The notes beneath the pieces are model-generated. The model searched no databases, was not told where the DNA came from, and saw only the letters and a list, made by a program, of their open reading frames with translations. Below, piece after piece: positions 1-7,226 of a stretch of 16,666 nt of DNA (position 1 is its first letter; each line of letters begins with the position of its first letter). A program made the translations under genes and the position numbers. The stretch is from Mollicutes bacterium. GTDB taxonomy: Bacteria; Bacillota_I; Bacilli_A; RF39; UBA660. The DNA lies in NCBI GenBank assembly GCA_012510695.1, contig JAAZHN010000106.1:1-16666 (forward strand). Direction: 5' to 3'.

Positions 1-1010
1 ACACAAAAACAACCTCAGTTACACTAAATATTTCAGGAAGTGGATCACCTTCACAAATGTGTGTAAGTAATACAACTTCGTGTTCAGCATGGCAAGCATA
101 TACAACATCAAGATCTTGGACATTAACATCTGGGGATGGAACAAAAAGAGTTTATATTTGGTTTAGAGATGCAGCAGGAAATCAATCAGCAACCAGTTCT
201 TCAGATACAATAATACTTGATACTGTTAATCCAACCTGTTCAACATCAGTATCGGGTACACTGGGTAATAGTGGTTGGTATACGTCAAATGTTACTATAA
301 GTGCAACTGGTTTTGATGCAACTTCAGGAGTGGCATCGGTTTCGGGAGCACAAACAATTTCATCTGACACAAAATCTGCAACAAGAACATTTACAGTTAC
401 AGATAATTCGGGAAGAACCGGTTCTTGTTCAAGAACAGTTAAAAGAGATGCTACACCGCCAAATTGTAATCCTACTAAAACAAATTTATATACAACTTCC
501 GGTGTAACTATTCAAGTAAATGCAGATGATGCAACTAGTGGACTTCAACAAGTTTATGGTGCTTATCTAAACCAAAAATCTAATTATTCGGAACCAATTT
601 ATGATAAAGCTGGAAATTCAAGATGGTGTTCTATTTCGGTATATTCTCGAACAGAATACCAAAGTAGTAATTGTTTAACTTGTGATCGTTGTTCGGACGC
701 TGGTTGTTACTCATATTCTTCTTGGGCAACTAAAAGTACAAGTAGAGTCGCCGGATGTACCCCATCTACTTCTACATATTATCGATATACTTGTACATTA
801 ATATCAACTAATTATTCAACATGCTACTATGGTTATGGTATATCATCTCCTTGCTATACAAGAGCATATCAAACAAGAAATTGCGCCACATATAACCGAA
901 GTTGTGCTCTGTGTGGATGTGCTTCTTGGAATGCTTATTCAGCGTGGACCACAACAGTATGTTACCCTTCTTCTAGTATGCGATGCAAGACACAAAAAAC
1001 TTATTATTAA
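1..1010 (+). CDS. C-terminal part of an Ig-like, cysteine-rich surface protein (5' end outside window)
   Basis: The reading frame is open from position 3 to the TAA at 1008-1010, so the gene starts before the window and an ATG at 57 is probably internal. Numbering from that Met, residues 1-60 and 61-135 look like bacterial Ig-like modules: Ser/Thr-rich beta strands, a WFRDAAGN turn, and DTVNPTC and DATPPNC linkers of the kind that join such domains. From residue 191 to the end the protein becomes cysteine-rich, with 15 Cys in 120 residues including CLTCDRC and CALCGC. This part has two Trp-containing segments (YSSWATKS near 219 and YSAWTTTVC near 294) that resemble each other. I see no LPXTG sorting signal and no C-terminal membrane segment, so any attachment must lie in the missing N-terminal part. 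A strong terminator follows at once. Adhesin or other surface role is inferred; the exact family is not recognised. Confidence 0.75.
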   Translation, partial: TKTTSVTLNISGSGSPSQMCVSNTTSCSAWQAYTTSRSWTLTSGDGTKRVYIWFRDAAGNQSATSSSDTIILDTVNPTCSTSVSGTLGNSGWYTSNVTISATGFDATSGVASVSGAQTISSDTKSATRTFTVTDNSGRTGSCSRTVKRDATPPNCNPTKTNLYTTSGVTIQVNADDATSGLQQVYGAYLNQKSNYSEPIYDKAGNSRWCSISVYSRTEYQSSNCLTCDRCSDAGCYSYSSWATKSTSRVAGCTPSTSTYYRYTCTLISTNYSTCYYGYGISSPCYTRAYQTRNCATYNRSCALCGCASWNAYSAWTTTVCYPSSSMRCKTQKTYY

Positions 1011-1038
1011 AAGGTTGGTATTAACCAATCTTTTTTTT
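1011..1038 (+). terminator. Rho-independent terminator after the Ig-like surface protein gene
   Basis: The stem AAGGTTGGT (1011-1019) pairs with AACCAATCTT (1023-1032) with one G-U pair and a loop of about four bases. A run of eight T follows (1031-1038). It begins right after the stop codon of the surface protein gene. The T-run also overlaps the start of the tig promoter region. Confidence 0.8.
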
Positions 1039-1041
1039 GAC

Positions 1042-1070
1042 TTGTAAAATAATGTTTATTATCATATAAT
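1042..1070 (+). promoter_or_regulatory. Promoter of tig
   Basis: A -35 box TTGTAA (1042-1047) and a perfect -10 box TATAAT (1065-1070) are separated by 17 bp. Transcription would start near 1077. The strong ribosome site AAAGGAGG (1083-1090) lies 7 nt before the ATG. No operator-like palindrome is seen. Confidence 0.65.
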
Positions 1071-1097
1071 TAAACAGGAAACAAAGGAGGAATATTT

Positions 1098-2339
1098 ATG
1101 AAAAACGAACATAAATTAGAAATTACTTTAAAAGGAAAAGAATGGACTACTATTTTAGATGGTGTCTATGAAATTAAAAAGAAAGATTTAAAAATCGATG
1201 GTTTTAGAAAAGGTCAAGTTCCAAAAGATATGTACATTAAAAAATTTGGAATTGAATCACTATATATGGATGGAGTAGATGCTGCTCTTCCGGTTGCTTA
1301 TAACAAAATGTTAAATGAACACAAACTTATTCCAGTAGTTCAACCAAAAGTTGATATAAAAGACATTAATGAAAATAGTATAACTTTAGAATTTATTGTT
1401 ATTACAAAGCCAGAAGTTAAACTAGGCGAATATAAAAATCTAAAAATAAAAAAAGAAACAGCAAAGGTAACTGAAAAAGAAGTGGAAGAAGAAATTGAAC
1501 AAATCCGTACTAAAATGGCTGATACAGTTGTTAAAGAAAATGGAAAAGTAGTTAAAGGAAATTCTGTAACACTAGACTTTAAAGGATTTGTTGATGGCAA
1601 GGAATTAGAAGGTGGAAGTGGTGAAAACTTTCCACTAGAAATCGGTAGTAATACATTTATTCCAGGATTTGAAGATGGTGTAGTTGGAATGAGTACAGGA
1701 GAAGAAAAAGAATTAAACTTAAAATTCCCTGAAGACTATGTTGAAAACCTTAAAAATAAAGATGTTTTATTTAAAGTAACAGTTAAAGAAATTAGAGAAA
1801 AAGTTCTGCCAGAAATTAATGAAGAATTATTTTTAGATATGGGTTATGAAGATGTTAAAACTAAAGAAGATTTTGAAGCGAAAGTAAAAGAAGAATTATT
1901 AGAGCACAAACAAAAACATCTTGATGATGAACATTTAGAAAAAGTCTTAGAAAAAGCAACTGAAAATATGACAGTTGAAATAAATGATGAAATCCTTGAT
2001 GATGAAGTTAATCGTATGTTATCTCAATTTGAAGAACAATTAAAATATCAAGGAATGAGTTTAGAACAATATTATGAGTTTAGTGGTGAAGATGAATCCG
2101 CATTAAAATCAAAGATGAGTGAAGAGGCATTAAAGAGAGTTAAGAGTAGATATTTGCTAGAAGAAATTGCTCAAAAAGAGCATATTGAAGTAACAGAAGA
2201 AGAAGCTAATGAAGAAGCAGAAAAACTAGCAACTTTATACCAAATGCCAAAAGAAGAATTATTAAAAATGTTCGGTGGCATTGAAATGATGAAATATGAT
2301 ACACAAATGCGTAAAGCATTAGACCTTTTAAGAAAGTAA
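1098..2339 (+). CDS. tig: Trigger factor, ribosome-associated chaperone and prolyl isomerase
   Basis: Trigger factor binds the ribosome exit tunnel and shields nascent chains. At 413 aa it is slightly shorter than the usual 420-450. The N-terminal ribosome-binding domain carries the signature GFRKGQVP at residues 35-42, about eight residues earlier than in E. coli, so the N terminus is trimmed. The FKBP-type PPIase domain spans about 148-232, with GNSVTLDFKGFVDG and FIPGFEDGVVGM as its recognisable parts. The remainder is the Glu/Lys-rich helical substrate-binding domain, interrupted in sequence by the PPIase insertion. The start is fixed by AAAGGAGG 7 nt upstream. The gene has its own promoter and terminator, so it is monocistronic. 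In many Firmicutes tig is followed by clpX and lon; here lon is the next protein gene and no clpX is present. Confidence 0.96.
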   Translation: MKNEHKLEITLKGKEWTTILDGVYEIKKKDLKIDGFRKGQVPKDMYIKKFGIESLYMDGVDAALPVAYNKMLNEHKLIPVVQPKVDIKDINENSITLEFIVITKPEVKLGEYKNLKIKKETAKVTEKEVEEEIEQIRTKMADTVVKENGKVVKGNSVTLDFKGFVDGKELEGGSGENFPLEIGSNTFIPGFEDGVVGMSTGEEKELNLKFPEDYVENLKNKDVLFKVTVKEIREKVLPEINEELFLDMGYEDVKTKEDFEAKVKEELLEHKQKHLDDEHLEKVLEKATENMTVEINDEILDDEVNRMLSQFEEQLKYQGMSLEQYYEFSGEDESALKSKMSEEALKRVKSRYLLEEIAQKEHIEVTEEEANEEAEKLATLYQMPKEELLKMFGGIEMMKYDTQMRKALDLLRK

Positions 2340-2358
2340 TAGAAATATTACTTTTTTT
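2333..2358 (+). terminator. Rho-independent terminator of tig, overlapping its stop codon
   Basis: A perfect 7-bp stem AGTAATA (2335-2341) / TATTACT (2346-2352), with a GAAA tetraloop (2342-2345), extends by A-T pairs into a T-run ending at 2358. The tig stop codon TAA (2337-2339) lies inside the left arm. Confidence 0.85.
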
Positions 2359-2359
2359 A

Positions 2360-2386
2360 ATGACATAATAATATTGGTGATAAGAT
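2360..2386 (+). promoter_or_regulatory. Possible promoter inside the tig-lon gap
   Basis: ATGACA (2360-2365, four of six central bases as in TTGACA) is followed after 15 bp by an extended -10, TGA-TAAGAT (2378-2386). The same TGATAAGAT element is found upstream of the HTH gene at 16229-16237. The spacer is short, so this is tentative. It would drive the short RNA proposed at 2393-2480. Confidence 0.35.
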
Positions 2387-2392
2387 GATTAT

Positions 2393-2480
2393 TGAAAAGT
2401 ATACACTATTCATAGTGAGTCATGCCCAAACATATTGATTTATTTATGTATCTCAATTATAAGTCATTAATTGATTTTTT
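2393..2480 (+). ncRNA. Candidate small RNA of about 88 nt between tig and lon
   Basis: A promoter-like element ends at 2386. Downstream, a perfect 7-bp hairpin TCAATTA (2453-2459) / TAATTGA (2468-2474) with an 8-nt loop runs into TTTTTT (2475-2480), which is a terminator shape. Between them lie two more small inverted repeats, CACTAT-TC-ATAGTG (2404-2417) and ACATA/TATGT (about 2430-2449). The tig terminator lies upstream and the lon promoter lies downstream, so this stretch is a self-contained transcription unit if real. I do not recognise an RNA family. A 17-codon ATG frame at 2385-2438 overlaps it and is an alternative explanation. The 5' end is an estimate from the -10 box. Confidence 0.35.
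2453..2480 (+). terminator. Terminator-like hairpin inside the tig-lon gap
   Basis: A perfect 7-bp stem TCAATTA/TAATTGA with loop TAAGTCAT is followed immediately by six T. The stem is AT-rich and only moderately stable. It is not at the end of any protein gene, which is why a short RNA is proposed upstream of it. Confidence 0.5.
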
Positions 2481-2546
2481 ATTTAATTAATTATTTAATA
2501 TCTATTGTAGTTCAACATAGATTGTTGCAATTACACAATTTTTAAC

Positions 2547-2575
2547 TTGCTAAAAAAAGATAAATTGCTTATAAT
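2547..2575 (+). promoter_or_regulatory. Promoter of lon
   Basis: TTGCTA (2547-2552), a 17-bp spacer and a perfect TATAAT (2570-2575). Transcription would start near 2582, giving a leader of about 20 nt with GGAGGTG (2591-2597). Just upstream lies a small inverted repeat ATTGT-N9-ACAAT (about 2521-2540). Neither a CIRCE (HrcA) nor a CtsR-type tandem GGTCAAA site is visible, so no known heat-shock operator explains its control. Confidence 0.65.
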
Positions 2576-2601
2576 AAAAGACATTATTTTGGAGGTGTGG
2601 A

Positions 2602-4911
2602 ATGAAGTATAATTTACCTGTTATATTACTAAAAAGCTTAGTTTTACTACCTTACCAAGAAGTACGCTTAGAACTTAACAATGAAATAAGTAAAAAAACA
2701 ATCGCAGTTTCTAATAAATATCATGATAATGAAATTTTAGTTATTTGCCCGCTTAATCAGTTTGAAGAGCACCCTGATGTTTCAGACTTACCAAAAATTG
2801 GTGTAGTTGGAAAAATTAAAACAAAAATTGAATTACCCAATGGTAATTTAAGAATTGTTATTCGTGGTATTGAAAGGGTAGACATTGTAAAATATGTTAA
2901 TTATAGTAATGAAATCGATGTTTTAGAAGCTTTATTTGAATCAATTGAACTTGTAAAATATGATCCAACTGCAGAAACAGCTATTTTAAGGAAATTATTT
3001 TCAATTTTAGAAGAATATATAGATATGAATAGTACGGTGTCTAATAGTATTTTATCTTCATTAAAAGGGTTAACTGATCTGGAAAAAATAACAGACATAA
3101 TCACGGCCTTTTTACCATTTTCTGTAACTAAAAAGTTAGAATATATGGACGAAGTAAATGCTATTAAAAGAGCTCAAAACTTAATTGAAGATTTAAATAT
3201 AGAAATTGAAATTATTAAACTTGATCAGGAGATTGATAATAATTTGAAAAGTCAGTTTATTGAGCAGGAAAGAGAAATAATTTTAAAAGAAAAAATTAAA
3301 TTATTAAACCAAGAACTAGGCAATCAACATACTAAAGAAGAAGAAATAATTTCTTTATATGATAAATTAGAACAGCTTGATCTAAATATTAAAACTAAGA
3401 AAAAAATTATTACAGAAATAAAAAGATATGAAATAATGTCTGATAATAGTCCTGAAATTTCAGTTGTTAAAAATTATATTGATTGGATATTATCTCTTCC
3501 TTGGCAAATATCTAGTAAAGATCCCGATGATTTACAAAAAATAAAAGCAACTTTGGATAAGAATCATTATGGTCTTAGTGATGTTAAAAATACAATTATA
3601 GAATACATTGCTGCCAGAAAAATCAATAATCAAATTAATGCTCCAATTATTTGTTTAGTAGGTCCTCCAGGTGTGGGTAAGACTACTTTGGCAATGAGCA
3701 TTGCCGAGAGTTTAGAAAGAGAATTTTATAAAATAAGTGTCGGTGGCTTAAATGATTCTAACGAATTGCTAGGTCACAGAAGAACATACTTAGGCGCAAT
3801 GCCAGGTAAAATTATCCAGGGAATAAGCAAGTGTAACACAAATAATCCTTTATTTTTAATTGATGAAGTCGATAAAATGGTGAAAGACTTTAAAGGAGAT
3901 CCTGCTAGTAGTTTATTAGATATATTAGATGTAAATTTAAATAAGACATTCACAGATAATTACTTAGAAGAACCATTTGATTTAAGTAAAGTAATCTTCA
4001 TTTTAACTGCTAATTATGAAGATGATATTCCTGAACATTTAAAAGACCGTTTAGAGTTGATCTATTTAAATAGTTATTCAGAGTATGAGAAAAAAGATAT
4101 TGCTAAAAAACATTTAATTCCAGAAATTTTAAAAACTCACAAAGTAGAAAAACAAATTAAATTTAGTGAATCAGCAATTACTAATATTATTAAAAACCAT
4201 ACAAGTGAAGCTGGATTAAGAAACTTATATCGAAAAATCACCCAAGTTGTTAGAAAAGTAATTGTCGAAAACTTTGATGCATTAAATACTTTAAAAATTA
4301 CAATTAAAGCAAGTGATTTAAATAAATATTTAGGACCTGATTTAACTAATGAAGTCAAATTATTTAAACCAACAATTGGTACGGTTAATGCTTTAGCTAA
4401 GACTAGAATAGGTGGCGCTATTACTATTCTTGAAGGGATAATCACCGAAGGTGATGGCAGGAATAAAGTTACCGGTTATGTCGGCAGAATCATGGAAGAA
4501 TCAGTAGATGTCGCTAAGGGGTATATTTTAAATAATTATAAAAAATTTAAAATTCCTAAAGAAAGAATCGAAAAAAACGATATTTATTTACATGCAATTG
4601 AAGGTTCAATTAGAAAAGATGGACCAAGTGCAGGAATAGCAATTACAACCTCGATGTTGAGTTTATACAAAGGGCAGAAAATTCCAAAAAACATTGCTTT
4701 TACTGGTGAAATGACATTATCAGGTAATATTTTAGAAGTCGGTGGAGTTGAAGAAAAAATAATTGGGGCTTTTAGTAGAGGAATTGATACATTTATAATT
4801 CCAGCTGTTAATAAAAAAGATTTAGAAAATATCCAAAAAAAAGTATTAGATAAAATAAAAATCCATTATGTTGTTCATTATGATGAAGTATATAAAATAC
4901 TATTTGATTAA
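2602..4911 (+). CDS. lon: ATP-dependent Lon protease (S16 family)
   Basis: Lon is a cytosolic hexameric AAA+ protease that degrades damaged and regulatory proteins. All parts are present in 769 aa, the normal length. An N-terminal LON substrate-binding domain (about 5-190) is followed by a Glu/Lys-rich coiled-coil-like linker (195-280). The AAA+ module has Walker A GPPGVGKTT at 354-362, GHRRTYLGAMPGKIIQ at about 391-406 and Walker B LFLIDEVD at 417-424. The C-terminal protease domain has the catalytic dyad Ser676 (in KDGPSAG) and Lys719 (in GGVEEK), 43 residues apart as in E. coli Lon. The start is set by GGAGGTG 4 nt upstream. The gene appears monocistronic: a weak terminator and a new promoter follow it. 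Nothing is missing or unusual in the active sites. Confidence 0.97.
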   Translation: MKYNLPVILLKSLVLLPYQEVRLELNNEISKKTIAVSNKYHDNEILVICPLNQFEEHPDVSDLPKIGVVGKIKTKIELPNGNLRIVIRGIERVDIVKYVNYSNEIDVLEALFESIELVKYDPTAETAILRKLFSILEEYIDMNSTVSNSILSSLKGLTDLEKITDIITAFLPFSVTKKLEYMDEVNAIKRAQNLIEDLNIEIEIIKLDQEIDNNLKSQFIEQEREIILKEKIKLLNQELGNQHTKEEEIISLYDKLEQLDLNIKTKKKIITEIKRYEIMSDNSPEISVVKNYIDWILSLPWQISSKDPDDLQKIKATLDKNHYGLSDVKNTIIEYIAARKINNQINAPIICLVGPPGVGKTTLAMSIAESLEREFYKISVGGLNDSNELLGHRRTYLGAMPGKIIQGISKCNTNNPLFLIDEVDKMVKDFKGDPASSLLDILDVNLNKTFTDNYLEEPFDLSKVIFILTANYEDDIPEHLKDRLELIYLNSYSEYEKKDIAKKHLIPEILKTHKVEKQIKFSESAITNIIKNHTSEAGLRNLYRKITQVVRKVIVENFDALNTLKITIKASDLNKYLGPDLTNEVKLFKPTIGTVNALAKTRIGGAITILEGIITEGDGRNKVTGYVGRIMEESVDVAKGYILNNYKKFKIPKERIEKNDIYLHAIEGSIRKDGPSAGIAITTSMLSLYKGQKIPKNIAFTGEMTLSGNILEVGGVEEKIIGAFSRGIDTFIIPAVNKKDLENIQKKVLDKIKIHYVVHYDEVYKILFD

Positions 4912-4915
4912 TCTT

Positions 4916-4941
4916 AGTAGTGTTTTATTTACTTTTTTTTT
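4916..4941 (+). terminator. Weak terminator after lon
   Basis: A short stem AGTAG (4916-4920) / TTACT (4929-4933), with one G-U pair, precedes a run of nine T (4933-4941). The stem is marginal, so the U-run is the main support. The next gene starts 40 bp later, so some read-through is possible. Confidence 0.35.
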
Positions 4942-4952
4942 GTTCTTAACTT

Positions 4953-4961
4953 TGCTATAAT
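4953..4961 (+). promoter_or_regulatory. Extended -10 promoter of the pseudopilin operon
   Basis: TGC-TATAAT (4953-4961) is a perfect extended -10. The region 17 bp upstream is the T-run left by the lon terminator, so there is no proper -35 box. Transcription would begin near 4968, leaving a leader of only about 13 nt that contains AGGTG just before the ATG at 4981. Confidence 0.55.
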
Positions 4962-4980
4962 TAATTATAGTAGGTGTGAT

Positions 4981-5814
4981 ATGAAAAAGAATGGATTTAT
5001 CGCAATGTCATTAATTTATACTTTCTTTTTAGTTTTTGTTGTTGTTTTATTATCAATATTAAGTTTTTACTTAGATAACAATGAAATAATAAGAAAAATA
5101 AATGGTCGAGTTATAACTCGCTACAATGAAGGTATTGATGGAAAAAGAGTACAATATTTAAATTCTAAAGGAATTTTAAAAAGAGGAGATTTTGTAAACT
5201 ATGAAACTAATTCTCCTAATTATAACACTGCTAAATGGAACATATTAAAGAGTGATACCGAAAGTTTGTACTTGGTTAGTGGTTTTGTTGTGTCTTACTC
5301 AAATTCAAGTGAATATAATTTAACGAACATTCAAAATAAATATTCAACTGTATTTTTAAATAGTGACTTAGCTTTAGATATTCGTCTTTTAGAGCTTAAT
5401 GATCTGTGGCAATCAGCTAGTTTAACTCCAATAAGGCATGAGAATAGGGAATATCCAATTTGGAATATAGGGACCCAATATTTTGTTAGATCTGGTAATC
5501 AAAACCGAATAGTCGCTCCAAACTGTGCTTGTTCTGGAGATTATAGTGGAGGATATCATACTTCGTTTTTTGCTAATGACTTGCCGCAACATTTAACTTT
5601 AGTTGATTGGTATAGTGCTAATTGTAGTAGTTTTGCAAATTCTACACAACTTGATTCGATAATTAGTACTTGTCCTGTTAGATATTTAAATTATAGTATT
5701 TTACCAACATATACAAGTGGGGTTAGAATTGTTGTTAGATTAAAACCAAATGTTGTCGTTTTAGGTGGCGATGGTAACTATAATAGTCCCTATCGAATCG
5801 GGGTGTTAAATTAA
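4981..5814 (+). CDS. Pseudopilin-like membrane-anchored protein lacking Glu5, with a globular exported domain
   Basis: The N terminus is a short basic leader MKKNG, then FIAMSLIYTF and a long hydrophobic helix (residues 6-30). This is the layout of a type IV prepilin or pseudopilin with cleavage after Gly5. The mature fifth residue is Ser, not the usual Glu. Among type II secretion pseudopilins the tip protein GspK also lacks Glu5, and the size (277 aa) fits a GspK-like role; this is inference. Residues 68-277 form an exported domain with GDFVNY and WNILKSD near its start, Cys at 182, 184, 215 and 231, and an ending RLKPNVVVLGGDGNYNSPYR. From memory, that pattern resembles DUF6273-type domains in Firmicutes surface proteins. 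It is the first gene of an operon, and the next ATG overlaps its stop by 1 nt. A plain N-anchored surface protein is the alternative. Confidence 0.65.
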   Translation: MKKNGFIAMSLIYTFFLVFVVVLLSILSFYLDNNEIIRKINGRVITRYNEGIDGKRVQYLNSKGILKRGDFVNYETNSPNYNTAKWNILKSDTESLYLVSGFVVSYSNSSEYNLTNIQNKYSTVFLNSDLALDIRLLELNDLWQSASLTPIRHENREYPIWNIGTQYFVRSGNQNRIVAPNCACSGDYSGGYHTSFFANDLPQHLTLVDWYSANCSSFANSTQLDSIISTCPVRYLNYSILPTYTSGVRIVVRLKPNVVVLGGDGNYNSPYRIGVLN

Positions 5815-6560
5815 TGAAAAAAAATGGTTTTGTTTTTGCTGAGACAATTATTGTCTTAAGTGTTGTTCTTGTTGGTTTGATTATGCTATATTCTATTTTT
5901 TCAGGTGTTGTAAGAAGAGAAAAAGTTGCCGCATCTTATAACCAAACAATCGACATTTATCACTTATATGAAGTAAAAACATACTTACAAGCCATCAGTG
6001 CAAGTTATGCTGCTGGTACAATCGTTCCAAGAGGCAATGACTTAATTGCTAATATCAATACTGGTGTAAATAGTCAATATTTTCGCCTAGAATGTCAATG
6101 TCATGATCTTGTAAATGAAGCATATAGAAATAAGTATAATGTTCCATATAATTTTTGTGAAGATTTATATGATCCATTATATTTTAACTATTGCTCAGTT
6201 TTAAACAACCATTTAAACATTACTGAAGTATATGTCATAAAAAATAACAATATAAGTGGAGCGATTGAACAAATAATTGCTGATGAAAAATTAATGGTCG
6301 AAACATGCTCACTACCTAGTGGTGGATTTGATACTTGTCATGTTATGGTTGCTGGTAAAAGATTTGATACACCAAGATTTAGCGGAAATGTTAGAGGAAT
6401 TCCAAGAAGGGTTAATGCTTCTTTAATTGATTATTTAAAAACACTATCACCTATTCAATCAACAATTGAAGGTGAAGATTGGAGCAATGATTATATTATT
6501 ATCGCTGAATTTTATTACGATGGTCGATATTCATATGCTTCATTAAGGTATGAGGGGTGA
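5814..6560 (+). CDS. Type IV pilin-like (pseudopilin) protein with prepilin cleavage site
   Basis: The leader MKKNG is followed by FVFAETIIVLSVVLVGLIML. That gives a prepilin cleavage site between Gly5 and Phe6, Glu at mature position 5 (Glu10), and a hydrophobic helix to about residue 31. This is the N-terminal methylation motif recognised by prepilin peptidase. The exported remainder (about 35-248) has six Cys (94, 96, 115, 127, 165, 175) and no domain I recognise. Its length, 248 aa, is large for a major pilin and suits a minor pseudopilin. The start codon overlaps the previous stop (TAATG), with GGGGTG (5800-5805) as ribosome site, so translation is coupled. Whether it serves competence, a type IV pilus or a secretion pseudopilus cannot be decided here, because no ATPase or platform gene is in the window. 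Confidence 0.72.
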   Translation: MKKNGFVFAETIIVLSVVLVGLIMLYSIFSGVVRREKVAASYNQTIDIYHLYEVKTYLQAISASYAAGTIVPRGNDLIANINTGVNSQYFRLECQCHDLVNEAYRNKYNVPYNFCEDLYDPLYFNYCSVLNNHLNITEVYVIKNNNISGAIEQIIADEKLMVETCSLPSGGFDTCHVMVAGKRFDTPRFSGNVRGIPRRVNASLIDYLKTLSPIQSTIEGEDWSNDYIIIAEFYYDGRYSYASLRYEG

Positions 6561-6565
6561 TAATT

Positions 6566-7219
6566 ATGAAAAATAATCGTGGTGTAACAATGATTGAAAT
6601 TATAATTAGTATATCTTTACTATCTTTAGTTATGATATTTTTATTTAGATTATTAGTAATCGTTAGGAATGAAGATAATTTAAATGTTTATAAATTAAAT
6701 GTTAATACAATAGCTTCTTTAGCAATAAGTGATATCCATGATGATTTTAATTCCAAAGGATTAAGTTATATTTATAAACCAAAATGTATCAGTACAGGTC
6801 CTAATCGTCAAAATTGTTGTTGTTCAAGGGGAAGTTTTGATTGTATCTTATTTTATTTTAAAACCGGTGAAGTAAAAGAACTTTCAATCTTCCAATCAAA
6901 TTCATTTGATGATTCAATTAAATATGGTGATTTAAAAAGAGTATTACCTAAAAACCATTCATTTTTAGATTATAATACATATAATATGGTTACCTCGGAT
7001 AAATTCAATATTGAAACAATAGGCGATGGAGAATTTTTAAGCGCACCACCAGAAACTGGTTATATTGTTGATTCATTATTGACTATTACTTTGCCAATAT
7101 ATCGTTTAAGTGCTCAAACTGCGAAAATAGAAGTACGTGATACCTACAGTGTCGCGGCTATTTCTTCTTTATATTTCCCAGATGGAGAAATTGTTAGAAC
7201 AACTTGTCCTAACCCATGA
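6566..7219 (+). CDS. Type IV pilin-like (pseudopilin) protein with prepilin cleavage site
   Basis: The ATG at 6566 is chosen over an in-frame GTG at 6557 because GAGGGGTGA (6552-6560) sits 5 nt upstream of it. It also gives a classic leader, MKNNRG, cleaved before VTMIEIIISISLLSLVMIFL. Glu is at mature position 5 (Glu11), and a hydrophobic helix runs to about residue 33. Of 217 aa, the exported part has six Cys at 74, 84, 85, 86, 93 and 215, including an unusual NCCCS run. This N terminus is the most pilin-like of the three. The previous stop codon overlaps the ribosome site, so the three genes are one operon. The N-terminal motif identifies an assembled pseudopilus subunit with good confidence; which subunit is unknown. 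Confidence 0.75.
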   Translation: MKNNRGVTMIEIIISISLLSLVMIFLFRLLVIVRNEDNLNVYKLNVNTIASLAISDIHDDFNSKGLSYIYKPKCISTGPNRQNCCCSRGSFDCILFYFKTGEVKELSIFQSNSFDDSIKYGDLKRVLPKNHSFLDYNTYNMVTSDKFNIETIGDGEFLSAPPETGYIVDSLLTITLPIYRLSAQTAKIEVRDTYSVAAISSLYFPDGEIVRTTCPNP

Positions 7220-7226
7220 GGTGTAA

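Noticed and set aside
182..370. Minus-strand open frames inside the surface protein, tig, lon, S16 protease, mutS and HipA-like genes
   Set aside because: They lie opposite strong coding regions, lack ribosome sites and promoters, and have no recognisable protein features.
2385..2438. A 17-codon ATG frame after GGTGA in the tig-lon gap
   Set aside because: Too short to judge and it starts upstream of the estimated transcription start. Kept only as an alternative to the small RNA.
2340..2601. Heat-shock operators (CIRCE or CtsR type) ahead of lon
   Set aside because: Neither TTAGCACTC/GAGTGCTAA nor tandem GGTCAAA is present.
6557..6565. GTG start for the third pseudopilin
   Set aside because: It lies within the ribosome site itself; ATG 6566 gives correct spacing and a standard short prepilin leader.
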